Of a DNA stretch of 64,000 nt, positions 54,246 to 62,501 are shown one piece after another (positions within the stretch are counted from its first letter, which is position 1; every line of letters starts with the position of its first letter). Origin of the DNA: Burkholderiaceae bacterium (GTDB lineage: Bacteria; Pseudomonadota; Gammaproteobacteria; Burkholderiales; Burkholderiaceae_C); assembly GCA_024235915.1 (NCBI GenBank), contig JACKLO010000021.1:1-64000 (forward strand). Reading direction: 5' to 3'. Below the pieces are notes generated by a model, which made no database searches, was not told where the DNA came from, and saw only the letters and a list, made by a program, of their open reading frames with translations. The translations under genes and the position numbers were made by a program.

Positions 54246-55826
54246 TCAGCGGCCTGCCATCACGGCCATCACGGCCAGGCCGGCACCGAACAGCAGCACC
54301 AGGCTGCCAGAAGCACCGAAGAAACGCAGGCGGTCCATGCGCTCCCGGCGGCGCTCGGCATCGCCCAGGACGACTGAGACGACGCCCAGCAGGGGCAAGC
54401 CTGTCTTCTGGCGCAGATCAGTCACGTCATAAAAGGCCGGGCGCAGTTGGCTGGCGGCGAAGGTTGTGAACAGGCCGGCACCGATAGCCGCCACCAGCAC
54501 CAGTGGCAGCAACATCAGTCGGTTAGGCGACACCGGCTTGGGGGACACCCTAGGAGGATCGATCAGGCGGAAGTCAGCTACACCGGCCGCGGACTCCAAG
54601 TCACCGGACATCATGGCCGATTGGCGGCGGGCAACAAGGTTGTCGTAGTTCTTCTTGGTGATTTCGTAGTCACGGTTGAGCTGCGCGGCCTCGGCTTCAA
54701 GCTGAGGCGCAGTACGCACCGCCGACCTTGCCGCTTCAAGGCGGGCACTGTACTCCCCCACCCGCGCCTGCAAAGCTGCCACCTGAACCTCGGAACCCGC
54801 CAACATCCGGCTGAGCTCCTGGGTCGCCAGGCTCTGGGCCGGCGCTGCCGGCCCGGACGTGGCGGACAGAGCAAGCATCTTCTTGCGCTGCTCCGCCATC
54901 TCGCGCGCCTTCTGGGATTCCAGATCGGCGATCAGGCGCTTGGTGTTGACGACATCCGGGTGTCGGTCAGTGAAGCGTTGGAGCAGCGCATCGAGATTGC
55001 GCTTCTGGGCCTCGATCCGGCTGTCCATTTCCGGCGTCGACACCTGAATGGCAGACTCCTGGAGGAGACTTTGCGTCACTGCGCTCCCAGACTGGGACTT
55101 CTCGGCCGCCAACTGACTCTTGGCCGAATCTCGAGCACGCTCCGCCTCTCGCAACTGAAGGCGTGCATCCTCCAGTTGGCGACTCAGCGCCGCCATCCGC
55201 GCCGCAGCGTCTTGGCCATCGGGTGACTGCATATCCAGATTTCGAAGTCGAAACTCCTTCAATCTGGCTTCAGACTCTTCCAGCTTTGCCTCAAAGTTGC
55301 GAATCTGTTCATCCAGGAAGACACGCGCGGAGTCAGTGTCCTTGCGTGACGCCCCAAGGCTGGACTCAACAAAGATCGACACCATGGATTGGATGACTCG
55401 CTTGGCCTTCTCCTGGTCACTGTTCTTGAAACTCAGGGTGAATAGGTTGTCGCGCGTTGTGCTGCTGATCTTGATGTCCCTGCCCAGATCGGTGAACAGC
55501 TGATCTTGTTGTGCCTTGGATGTCGCTCCCAGGTCCAGGTCGGCCATGCGTACGAGCTTTTCCAGATTGGGACGGCTGATCAGCGTACGGCTGAGCATGC
55601 CAATCTGCTGCTCAATGTTGGGCTGCACCGCCAGGCCGGCCATCAAGGGCTTCAAGATCGACTGCGTGTCAACATAAATGCGCGCTGAAGCCTCGTATTG
55701 GTTGGGAATGCGGAACACCACGACCGTGGCCACAGCCGCGACAATCCAGGCCACCACCACGCCAGGCCAGCGGAAGCGCCACATGCCGCGGGCAATGCTG
55801 ATGACCTGCGACAAGACTTCTTGCAT
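54246..55826 (-). CDS. Polysaccharide chain-length determinant (Wzz type), exosortase A-associated
   Basis: 526 residues with a transmembrane helix near each end (VVVAWIVAAVATVVVF; LFGAGLAVMAVMAG) and another around 440-465. The N-terminal Wzz region (YEASARIYVDTQSILKPLMAGL) is followed by long coiled coils (about 170-400). There is no fused kinase domain; the kinase is the next gene. It corresponds to the XrtA chain-length protein (TIGR03007 type). Its 5' half has more A/T and rarer codons than its neighbours. Confidence 0.94.
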   Translation of the reverse strand: MQEVLSQVISIARGMWRFRWPGVVVAWIVAAVATVVVFRIPNQYEASARIYVDTQSILKPLMAGLAVQPNIEQQIGMLSRTLISRPNLEKLVRMADLDLGATSKAQQDQLFTDLGRDIKISSTTRDNLFTLSFKNSDQEKAKRVIQSMVSIFVESSLGASRKDTDSARVFLDEQIRNFEAKLEESEARLKEFRLRNLDMQSPDGQDAAARMAALSRQLEDARLQLREAERARDSAKSQLAAEKSQSGSAVTQSLLQESAIQVSTPEMDSRIEAQKRNLDALLQRFTDRHPDVVNTKRLIADLESQKAREMAEQRKKMLALSATSGPAAPAQSLATQELSRMLAGSEVQVAALQARVGEYSARLEAARSAVRTAPQLEAEAAQLNRDYEITKKNYDNLVARRQSAMMSGDLESAAGVADFRLIDPPRVSPKPVSPNRLMLLPLVLVAAIGAGLFTTFAASQLRPAFYDVTDLRQKTGLPLLGVVSVVLGDAERRRERMDRLRFFGASGSLVLLFGAGLAVMAVMAGR

Positions 55827-55859
55827 GACGGATATCTCCGATCGCCGTAATCTGCGTGA

Positions 55860-56492
55860 TCAGAAGAAGCTCTGAGGGATGATCAGAATGTCGCCTGGCC
55901 GCATCTCGACATTGGCCGAAACGTCGCCACGCTTGATCAAGTCCTTCAGACGCACCGAATACTGTTTGCCAGCGTCGCTTGTGCGCAGGATGCTGGCGCC
56001 ATTCCCGTCGGCAAAGTCCGTCAGACCACCCACGGCAATCATCACGTCCAGCAGCGTCATTTTCTGCTTGTAAGGAAGGAACTGAGGCTTTGCGGCTTCG
56101 CCGACTACCCGGATCTGCTCGCTGTATGGCCCCACGAAGTTGGTGACCATCACCGTGACGATGGGGTCGCGCACGTACTTTCCAAGCACAGCCTCGACCT
56201 CACGCGCAATTTGCACCGACGTCTTTCCTTGCACCACGAGCTCGTCCACCAGTGGCGCCGAAATTTTGCCGTCAGGGCGCACCGGCACCGACATCGACAA
56301 CTCCGGGTTTCGCCACACAACGATATTGAGGTTGTCGCCAGCCCCGACTACGTAGCTGTAGTCGTTCAACGCCGCCGACGCTGGGGCCGCCGGATGCGCC
56401 ACTGGCCCACCTGCGCAGGCTGCCAACGCAGCGACAGCCGAGACGGCCAGCGCACGCTGGCTAGCAAGAACGAACTTAGAGTAGCGAAGCAT
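55860..56492 (-). CDS. Polysaccharide export lipoprotein (Wza-like), exosortase A-associated
   Basis: 210 residues. A lipoprotein signal peptide ends at Cys26 (AALAAC), then a Poly_export domain (YVVGAGDNLNIVVWRNPELS, VRPDGKISAPLVDELVVQGKT) and a SLBB domain (IRVVGEAAKPQFLPYKQKMTLLDVMIAVGG). It forms the outer-membrane/periplasmic export portal (TIGR03027 type). The ATG has GGAGA eight bases upstream; the frame is open further upstream but has no signal peptide there. It is the first gene of the core minus-strand operon. Confidence 0.94.
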   Translation of the reverse strand: MLRYSKFVLASQRALAVSAVAALAACAGGPVAHPAAPASAALNDYSYVVGAGDNLNIVVWRNPELSMSVPVRPDGKISAPLVDELVVQGKTSVQIAREVEAVLGKYVRDPIVTVMVTNFVGPYSEQIRVVGEAAKPQFLPYKQKMTLLDVMIAVGGLTDFADGNGASILRTSDAGKQYSVRLKDLIKRGDVSANVEMRPGDILIIPQSFF

Positions 56493-56610
56493 CAACAGTG
56501 TCTCCGAGGTGGAGCGCCCAGACGGGCCAAACGACGCCAGAAATGATGACACAGCGCGGTCGACAGCCAGCTTGCCTGAGACCAACGGGCCGCGGATGAC
56601 CGTGACTTTG

Positions 56611-56625
56611 GCACCATAGGTCCCA
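56611..56625 (-). promoter_or_regulatory. Weak sigma-54-like site upstream of the export operon
   Basis: On the minus strand TGGGACCTATGGTGC keeps the GG and GC dinucleotides 10 bp apart required at -24/-12 but departs from TGGCAC-N5-TTGC at two positions. It lies about 119 bp before the export lipoprotein ATG in the 276-bp divergent gap 56493-56768. Weak evidence only. Confidence 0.25.
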
Positions 56626-56659
56626 TCTGGAAGGAGGCCGAAGACCACCACATCGTCCA

Positions 56660-56689
56660 TTGAGGCCACATCTCGCTGGTTACCATACT
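56660..56689 (+). promoter_or_regulatory. Possible sigma-70 promoter of the acyltransferase gene
   Basis: TTGAGG (56660-56665) and CATACT (56684-56689) are spaced by 18 bp, each matching consensus at 4/6. The pair lies 79 bp before the acyltransferase ATG in the AT-richer part of the divergent gap. Confidence 0.3.
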
Positions 56690-56768
56690 GGACAATACGT
56701 CGCGTTACACGTGCCGCGATGACGATCAGCATGGTTCGCGTGACCGCGGCGAATGCAGGAGGCCCAGG

Positions 56769-57494
56769 ATGCTCGTTGACACTCCCCCTGAATCCGGCGC
56801 TGAGTTTGCCCCCCACTTTCTGTCCGGCTTCCAGACCTGGCGCGCGGACTCCCCGGAACTGGAACAGGCATACCGGCTCCGCTTTGAGGTCTACTGCCTG
56901 GACTGCGGATTTCTTGATGCGGCGAACTACACGCTGCCCCGCGAAACCGACGCCTACGACGACAGTTCGGTGCACGCCTTTGCGTACAACCTGGGCGGCG
57001 AACTGGTCGGCTACGTCCGGCTGGTCCAGTTTGACGCGCAGCGCCGCTTCCCATGGCAGTTGCATTGTCGCAACCTTTTGCCCGGCGTCGCCCTGCCGCC
57101 CGGCGCTGCGTCGGCCGAGGTCAGCAGACTCATGGTGCGCCGCGACTACCGTCGCCGCAAGACGGACTTGATTGCAGGTGTGGACACGGCACAGAACATG
57201 GACGGAGACGAGGGCGGCGAGCGGCGCCGCAGGTCACCTCAGATCATGCTCAGCCTGTACCGGCGCATGTACCAGTACAGCCGACCGGCAGGCGTCCGGT
57301 ATTGGTACGCCGCCATGGAACGGCCGCTGGCCCGTGCGCTGCAGGCCATGGGTTTTACCTTCCGCCAGATTGGCGAAGAGACCGACTACTTTGGCCCAGT
57401 TGCGCCCTATCTGGCCGATCTGGTGGAGTTGGAGACAGTGCTGCAGGCGCGCTGTCCCGAATTGCTAGCCTGGATGCAGGCCCCGGCCCGCTGA
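56769..57494 (+). CDS. Autoinducer-synthase-like acyltransferase, PEP-CTERM/exosortase-associated
   Basis: 241 residues with a GNAT fold related to acyl-homoserine-lactone synthases. The N-terminal EQAYRLRFEVYCLDCGFLD resembles the LuxI-type RxxxFxxR/W region, and AEVSRLMVRRDYRRRK is the acyl-donor loop. It matches the PEP-CTERM/exosortase acyltransferase family (TIGR03694 type), whose product is unknown. A perfect AGGAGG lies six bases before the ATG. The ThiF-like gene follows after 24 bp in what is probably one transcript. Confidence 0.9.
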   Translation: MLVDTPPESGAEFAPHFLSGFQTWRADSPELEQAYRLRFEVYCLDCGFLDAANYTLPRETDAYDDSSVHAFAYNLGGELVGYVRLVQFDAQRRFPWQLHCRNLLPGVALPPGAASAEVSRLMVRRDYRRRKTDLIAGVDTAQNMDGDEGGERRRRSPQIMLSLYRRMYQYSRPAGVRYWYAAMERPLARALQAMGFTFRQIGEETDYFGPVAPYLADLVELETVLQARCPELLAWMQAPAR

Positions 57495-57518
57495 CGCCCC
57501 AAAACACAGGGAGACCGC

Positions 57519-58358
57519 ATGACACTTCGTTACGAGGACCTGACCGCTCGAAATGCGGGCTACATCGATGCCGCCACGCAGGTGCGCATCGGCAGTCAGC
57601 GATTGCTGATCGCCGGCTGCGGCATCGGCAGCAGCCTGGCCATCTGCGCGACCCGCTTGGGCTTCCGCCACTTCATCCTCGCCGACGGCGACACGGTGGA
57701 CACGCATAACCTCAACCGGCAGTTCTACGACGCAGCCGACGTGGGTCAACTGAAGGCGGAAGCCCTTCGCAATCACATCCTGCGCATCAATCCGGAAGCC
57801 CAGGTAGAGGTGGTCGCGGAGAACCTGGACGAGGGAAACACCGACTCCATCGTAGCGCGGGCGGACATCGTTTTCGACACCGTTGATTTTCTGGATTTGA
57901 GAGCAATTCTTCGCCTCCACGAAAGTGCGCACCAACATCGAAAGCCTGTCTTCACGGCGCTGAGCGTGGGATTTGGGGCGCTGGTCTGGTACTTTCCGGC
58001 CGAGGGCACCGTGACGCTGCCGATGCTGTTGACCGGCGACATCGCTGCTGGAGGCGGTGGGGAGGCGGCCTACGCCGACGTGTTCGCCGCTTTCGTCGGA
58101 CGCATCGCACCGTATCTGGATCAGGATGTGGTGGAACAGATCGCGCGCGTCCTCTCCTTGCTGAAAGAGGGCAAACCCTGCCCCGCGCCGCAGGTGGCAG
58201 TGGGCAGTTTCTCGGTCGCCGCAATGGCAACCAGCATGATCCAGGACATGCTTGCTGGCCACCAGATTCCCGCAGCACCTGAGTTCGTCATCCAGAGCTT
58301 TCGGACCCTGCGGACACAAACAGTGACGCCACCAAACACAGCACAAGCCTCCACTTGA
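57519..58358 (+). CDS. ThiF/MoeB/HesA-family (E1-like) adenylyltransferase
   Basis: 279 residues. Nucleotide loop GCGIGSS (33-39), LADGDTVDTHNLNRQF (Asp56/58, Asn64, Arg67), Lys79 and Asp120 in FDTVDFLD are the ATP-binding residues of the E1 superfamily. The CxxC zinc pairs of MoeB/ThiF are absent and no clear catalytic Cys is placed as in E1 enzymes. Such proteins adenylate a C-terminal or small-molecule carboxylate. GGGAGA precedes the ATG. Its pairing with the acyltransferase suggests a joint pathway; the substrate is unknown. Confidence 0.88.
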   Translation: MTLRYEDLTARNAGYIDAATQVRIGSQRLLIAGCGIGSSLAICATRLGFRHFILADGDTVDTHNLNRQFYDAADVGQLKAEALRNHILRINPEAQVEVVAENLDEGNTDSIVARADIVFDTVDFLDLRAILRLHESAHQHRKPVFTALSVGFGALVWYFPAEGTVTLPMLLTGDIAAGGGGEAAYADVFAAFVGRIAPYLDQDVVEQIARVLSLLKEGKPCPAPQVAVGSFSVAAMATSMIQDMLAGHQIPAAPEFVIQSFRTLRTQTVTPPNTAQAST

Positions 58359-58466
58359 GCCGCGCGGCAACGGACTGTCGGATCTCATTACACAGACAAC
58401 ACAGCCAGTCCCGAGAGAGCAGTCATCCAACTCCTAAGTCGTTGTTTTGAAAAATATTCTCCATGG

Positions 58467-58482
58467 TGGCACAGGCTTTGCT
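58467..58482 (+). promoter_or_regulatory. Sigma-54 promoter of the PEP-CTERM gene
   Basis: TGGCAC (58467-58472), a 5-bp spacer and TTGCT (58478-58482) match the RpoN consensus TGGCAC-N5-TTGCW, with GG and GC exactly 10 bp apart. Transcription would start near 58492, about 62 bp before the ATG. An interrupted inverted repeat GGACTG (58372-58377)/CAGTCC (58406-58411) upstream could be an activator site. Sigma-54 control of PEP-CTERM genes with the PrsK/PrsR system is known in related bacteria. Confidence 0.8.
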
Positions 58483-58553
58483 TATTTGACTGCGACGGCT
58501 CGGATGGCACCAGTCACCCTGAATGCCGGTCTTCTTCGAATAGGAGCTTGGAA

Positions 58554-59390
58554 ATGAAAGTCAGGAATTGGTTGTCCTTGTGTGCGGTCGCCGCCTCGCT
58601 GGCTTGCGCGGGCAACGCCAACGCTGGTGTGGTGATTGATCTCTTTACGGATCCGATAACCCCCGGTGGGCAGGTGGTCAGCGATGGGACCGTTGGCGGC
58701 GGCGGTGCTTTCAGCGAACTGGACGGCCTGACCAACGTCATCGGAGGGTCACGTGACCTGTTTGTGGAGACCACCGCTCAGCAGTTCGGCTTCGGCTCGA
58801 CAGTTCTGTCAGCAGGCGGTGGCTTTCTTTCGTACAGCCAGGCCACTGGTGTGACCGGGGTTGGTGTTGTTCAATGGGACGGGGATGACAACAGCGCCGC
58901 TCTGGACACGACCGGCTTGGGTGGTGCAGACCTGACCGACTGCAACGGCACGGCGTGTCAGCGGATTTCCGCCAGTGTGCTGCGTGCCGACTTTGGCTTT
59001 GGCTACGAGGTGCTGGTAGCTGACATGGATGGGCGCATCTCGACGCTGACCGCGTCGACGCAGTTCCCGGTCAACACGCCGACCCACGCCGATTATTATT
59101 TCGACTGGTTCAACCTCTCGGATGGAACCTATTTCCTCGGCGGCCTCCTGTTCAGCATCGAGCGCACCGGGAACCTTGTTGGCGACGTGGATTTCACCAA
59201 CATCGGCGCACTGCAGTTCACGATCAACGTGCCCTTCATCGACACGAATGGCGACCCGGCGCCCATCCAGGCCGACATTGATCTGACACTGAGCGCGGTC
59301 ACCACGGTGCCGGAACCTGGTGCGCTGAGCCTCGTCGGCGCCGCGCTGCTGGGCGTCGCCGCGGCCCGTCGCCGTCGCAAGACGACTTGA
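58554..59390 (+). CDS. PEP-CTERM sorting-domain protein (predicted exosortase substrate)
   Basis: 278 residues. It has an N-terminal signal peptide ending ANANAG, a low-complexity Gly/Thr/Asp-rich secreted domain without a recognised family (two Cys in DLTDCNGTACQR may pair), and a textbook PEP-CTERM tail: VPEPGALSLVG, a short hydrophobic helix and ARRRRKTT. ATG 58554 has AGGAG seven bases upstream. The coding sequence is less GC-rich than its neighbours. It is monocistronic, with its own sigma-54 promoter and terminator. Probably a surface or matrix protein processed by the exosortase at 44585-46174. Confidence 0.93.
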   Translation: MKVRNWLSLCAVAASLACAGNANAGVVIDLFTDPITPGGQVVSDGTVGGGGAFSELDGLTNVIGGSRDLFVETTAQQFGFGSTVLSAGGGFLSYSQATGVTGVGVVQWDGDDNSAALDTTGLGGADLTDCNGTACQRISASVLRADFGFGYEVLVADMDGRISTLTASTQFPVNTPTHADYYFDWFNLSDGTYFLGGLLFSIERTGNLVGDVDFTNIGALQFTINVPFIDTNGDPAPIQADIDLTLSAVTTVPEPGALSLVGAALLGVAAARRRRKTT

Positions 59391-59422
59391 ATTGACGCCT
59401 GGATCTCCAGGCAACCACAGTG

Positions 59423-59459
59423 AAGTGCCTCGTCGGAAGACGAGGCACTTTGCGTTTTT
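59423..59459 (+). terminator. Rho-independent terminator after the PEP-CTERM gene
   Basis: AAGTGCCTCGTC (59423-59434) and GACGAGGCACTT (59439-59450) form a perfect 12-bp stem with a GGAA loop, followed by TGCG and TTTTT (59455-59459). It is the clearest terminator in the window and isolates the PEP-CTERM transcript from the ABC transporter operon. Confidence 0.95.
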
Positions 59460-59498
59460 GGCGGCGCTTCTGCGGACGAGTATGGCCGGTGGCCTAGC

Positions 59499-60299
59499 GT
59501 GTTCACCACGATAGACTCGCGCTCTAGGTCAACGGCCCGCGAGAAAGTGCCCCCCTCTTCACCAAAAAGTGAGTCAGGAAGGAAGCTGATCCACCCTGTC
59601 GTGCTCACGGGGATCAACAAGACCTACCTGCTGGGTGACGTCAAAGTGCCGGCGCTCACCGACATCAACCTGGTCATCCTGCCCAACCGTTTCACGGTGC
59701 TGTCCGGGCCATCGGGCAGCGGCAAGACCACGCTGCTCAACCTCATCGGTTGCATCGACCGCCCAGACGCCGGCCGCCTGATGGTGGGCGGCAAGCCAGT
59801 GCACCAGCTGGACGACGACCACCTGTCGGACTTCCGCGGCGAGCACCTGGGCTTCGTGTTCCAGAACTTCAACCTGCTGCCGGTGCTCACCGCGGCAGAA
59901 AACGTCGAATACCCGCTGATCCTGGCCGGCATGGCGGAATCCGAACGGCGCAGCCGTGTGCAGGCGTTGCTCTTGGCCGTCGGGCTGGCGGACCATGCAC
60001 ACAAGCGCCCGGGGCAGCTCTCTGGTGGACAGCGGCAGCGCGTGGCCATTGCGCGGGCGCTGGCACGCCGGCCGCAACTGGTGCTGGCCGACGAACCGAC
60101 GGCCAACCTGGACAGCAAGACCGGCAACGAGATCATTGCGCTCATGCGCGACATGCAGCAGCAGCAGGGTGTGGCCTTCATCTTTTCCTCGCACGACCCC
60201 AAGCTGCTGGACGCGGCCGACGACGCGGTCCACATCCATGACGGGCGCATCACCGGCATTGAACGTCGCCTGGCGTGGAACGGGGGCGAGGCCGCATGA
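59499..60299 (+). CDS. ABC transporter ATPase (LolD/MacB type)
   Basis: Up to 266 residues. The ATPase core is intact: SGPSGSGKTTLLN (Walker A), FVFQNFNLLPVLTAAENVEYPL, LSGGQRQRVAIARAL (signature), LVLADEPTANLD (Walker B) and FSSHDPKLL (His switch). The start is uncertain. GTG 59499 is the longest, but the first 29 residues are unlike the family. A CTG at 59586, preceded by AGGAAGGAAG and followed by HPVVLTGINKTY, may be the real start. It is coupled to the permease by ATGA. Together they form a type VII (MacB/LolCDE-like) transporter. Confidence 0.9.
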   Translation: MFTTIDSRSRSTAREKVPPSSPKSESGRKLIHPVVLTGINKTYLLGDVKVPALTDINLVILPNRFTVLSGPSGSGKTTLLNLIGCIDRPDAGRLMVGGKPVHQLDDDHLSDFRGEHLGFVFQNFNLLPVLTAAENVEYPLILAGMAESERRSRVQALLLAVGLADHAHKRPGQLSGGQRQRVAIARALARRPQLVLADEPTANLDSKTGNEIIALMRDMQQQQGVAFIFSSHDPKLLDAADDAVHIHDGRITGIERRLAWNGGEAA

Positions 60300-61696
60300 A
60301 TGCGCTGGCCCTGGCCTGGCGCAACCTGCTGCGCAACCGCCGCCGCTCGCTGGCCACCCTGTCGGCCATGATGCTGGGCTTGGTGACCGTGCTGCTGTTC
60401 GGCGGCTACATCAAGGACCTGAACTACGGCCTGGAAACCGACTTCGTGCAGCTCAGCGGCCACCTGCAGGTGCAGCACCGCGACTATCACCTGCTGGGTT
60501 CTGGCAACCCGGCCGCCTACGGGGTCAAGCAGCACGAACAGGTCATCGCCGCACTGCGCGCCGACGCTGAACTGGGCCCGATGCTGGCTGCGGCCACCCC
60601 CATCCTGCAGTTCGGCGGGCTGGCCGGTAATTCCGCCGCCGGGGTCACGCGCACGGTCTTCGTCACCGGCACCGTGGTGGAAGACCAGGTGCGCATGCGG
60701 CAGTGGAACGAACACGGCTTTCCAACCCTGGCCAAGCACAACTCCTTGGCAGGGACGCCCATGAACACCGTCGTCGTCGGCACCGGTGTGGCGCGGGTGC
60801 TGCAGCTGTGCGGGCCGCTGAAGGTGCCCGATTGCCCGGCGGCCGGCCCGGACGTGGCCGCGGGGGCTGGTGGCGCCGCCCTGCCCGACGACATCTCGGC
60901 GCTGGCCGACACGGTGGGCAGCGGCGGCCCCGGCAGCACCGCCGGCCGGCCGCGCATCGAGATCCTGACGGCCAGCGCCCGCGGTGCGCCCAACGTGGCC
61001 GGCGTGGACGTGCTGGCGGCGGAGTTCCAGGGCATCAAGGAATTCGACGACGTGCACGTGGCCATGCACCTGCAGCAGGCGCAGCAGCTGGTCTTCGGCA
61101 ACGCCGAACCGCAGGTGACGGCCATCGCGCTGCAGCTGCACAGCACGGCGCAACTGGAGACCGCGCGAGCGCGACTGACGCAACTGCTGCAGGAGAAGTT
61201 TTCATCACAGCCGCTGGCGGTGCTGGACTTCGCCACGCTGAACCCCTTCTACGACCAGGCGTTGTCGATGTTTGCCGCCATCTTCGGCTTCATCGCGGTC
61301 CTGATCGGCTCCATCGTGCTGTTCACGGTTGGCAACACGATGAGCACGGCGGTCGTGGAACGCACGGCGGAGATCGGCACGCTTCGCGCCATTGGCCTGC
61401 GCCGGCGCGGCATCCGCAACATCTTCGTCTGCGAAGGGCTGCTGCTGGGCGCCATCGGTGCCGTGGTGGGCACGTTGCTGGCCGTGCTGCTGGCCACCGC
61501 GATCAACCGGTCGGGCCTGACCTGGATGCCACCGGGCCGGGTGGAACCCATCGATCTGGCGGTGCGCGTGGCTGGTGAGTTCAGCATGCTGGTGTTCAGC
61601 GCTGCCTGGCTGCTGGTGGTGGGTGTGTTGTCGGCATGGCTGCCGGCCACGCGGGCGGCTCGCATGAACATCGTGGAGGCACTGCGCCATGTCTGA
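60296..61696 (+). CDS. FtsX/MacB-type ABC transporter permease
   Basis: 466 residues. One N-terminal transmembrane helix (LSAMMLGLVTVLLFGGYI), a periplasmic MacB_PCD-like domain (about 45-330) with a Gly/Ala-rich insert near 180-210, then three C-terminal helices in the FtsX pattern (FIAVLIGSIVLFTVGNTMSTAVVERTAEIGTLRAIGLRR). Four spans in all, as in LolC/E and MacB. It would extract or push a lipid-linked cargo from the inner membrane. It overlaps the LolA-like gene by eight bases. Confidence 0.92.
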   Translation: MNALALAWRNLLRNRRRSLATLSAMMLGLVTVLLFGGYIKDLNYGLETDFVQLSGHLQVQHRDYHLLGSGNPAAYGVKQHEQVIAALRADAELGPMLAAATPILQFGGLAGNSAAGVTRTVFVTGTVVEDQVRMRQWNEHGFPTLAKHNSLAGTPMNTVVVGTGVARVLQLCGPLKVPDCPAAGPDVAAGAGGAALPDDISALADTVGSGGPGSTAGRPRIEILTASARGAPNVAGVDVLAAEFQGIKEFDDVHVAMHLQQAQQLVFGNAEPQVTAIALQLHSTAQLETARARLTQLLQEKFSSQPLAVLDFATLNPFYDQALSMFAAIFGFIAVLIGSIVLFTVGNTMSTAVVERTAEIGTLRAIGLRRRGIRNIFVCEGLLLGAIGAVVGTLLAVLLATAINRSGLTWMPPGRVEPIDLAVRVAGEFSMLVFSAAWLLVVGVLSAWLPATRAARMNIVEALRHV

Positions 61697-62501
61697 CCCC
61701 CGCCAAGCACCGACCAGTGCGCGACGCAGGCGACTCTTTCTGGCGGCCACCTTGTCGCCTTGGACAACCTTGGCAGGCGCCCAAGCGCCTGCCGCCACCG
61801 ACGCCCAACGTATCCTGTCTGCCAGCGACGCGGTACGCAATCCACCGATGCCCTTCGCAGTGACCGTCACGTTGCTGGAGTTCCGCCAGGGCAAGCAAGT
61901 GGACAGCAGCGTGCTCACCGCCCTGTCCAAGGCAGCCGAGGACGGCCAGTACCGCACCTTGATCCGCATCGTCGAGCCGGCACGCGACCTCAACAAGCTG
62001 ATGCTCAAGAACGGCAACGACCTGTGGTTCTACGACCCGTCCAGCCAGTCCAGCATTCGGCTGTCGCCGCAGCAACGTCTGCTGGGGCAGGCGTCCAACG
62101 GCGACGTGGTCACCGTGAACCTGGCGCGTGACTACCTGGCCGCGCTGCAGGGCGAAGAGGAAGTGGTGGACGGGGAACGCGTGAAGCGCCGGGCCCAGCG
62201 TCTGGAACTCACCGCCGTGTCACCCGACGTGACCTACCACCGGGTGGAACTGTGGGTGGACGCGGTCAATGCCCAGCCCATCCGTGCGCGCTTCTTTTCC
62301 GAGAGCAACCGGTTGCTCAAGACCGCCTTCTATCGCAAGTATGCGCAGCAACTGGGCCGGCCGCGGCCGACCGAGGTCATCATCATCGACGGCATCGACA
62401 CCAGCTGGGTCACGGTGATGCGCTACAGCGGCTTCGCCGCGCGAGAAACGCCCGATGCCTGGTTTCAGCGCGACTACCTGCCCCGATTCAAACCGGAATG
62501 A
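61689..62501 (+). CDS. LolA-like outer-membrane lipoprotein-sorting protein
   Basis: 270 residues with a signal peptide containing a twin-Arg-like run (RRRRLFLAATL) and a cut near AGAQA. The rest is a LolA/COG2834-type half-barrel: YRTLIRIVEPARDLNKLMLKNGNDLWFYDPSS, QRLLGQASNGDVVTVNLARDY and VELWVDAVNAQPIRARFFS. It probably carries a hydrophobic molecule across the periplasm from the FtsX-type transporter to the barrel downstream. It overlaps both neighbours (8 and 4 bases). Confidence 0.88.
   Translation: MSDPRQAPTSARRRRLFLAATLSPWTTLAGAQAPAATDAQRILSASDAVRNPPMPFAVTVTLLEFRQGKQVDSSVLTALSKAAEDGQYRTLIRIVEPARDLNKLMLKNGNDLWFYDPSSQSSIRLSPQQRLLGQASNGDVVTVNLARDYLAALQGEEEVVDGERVKRRAQRLELTAVSPDVTYHRVELWVDAVNAQPIRARFFSESNRLLKTAFYRKYAQQLGRPRPTEVIIIDGIDTSWVTVMRYSGFAARETPDAWFQRDYLPRFKPE

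Noticed and set aside
56493..57065. Possible N-terminal extension of the export lipoprotein
   Set aside because: The lipoprotein signal peptide and Shine-Dalgarno fix the start at 56492; the extension overlaps the acyltransferase gene on the other strand.
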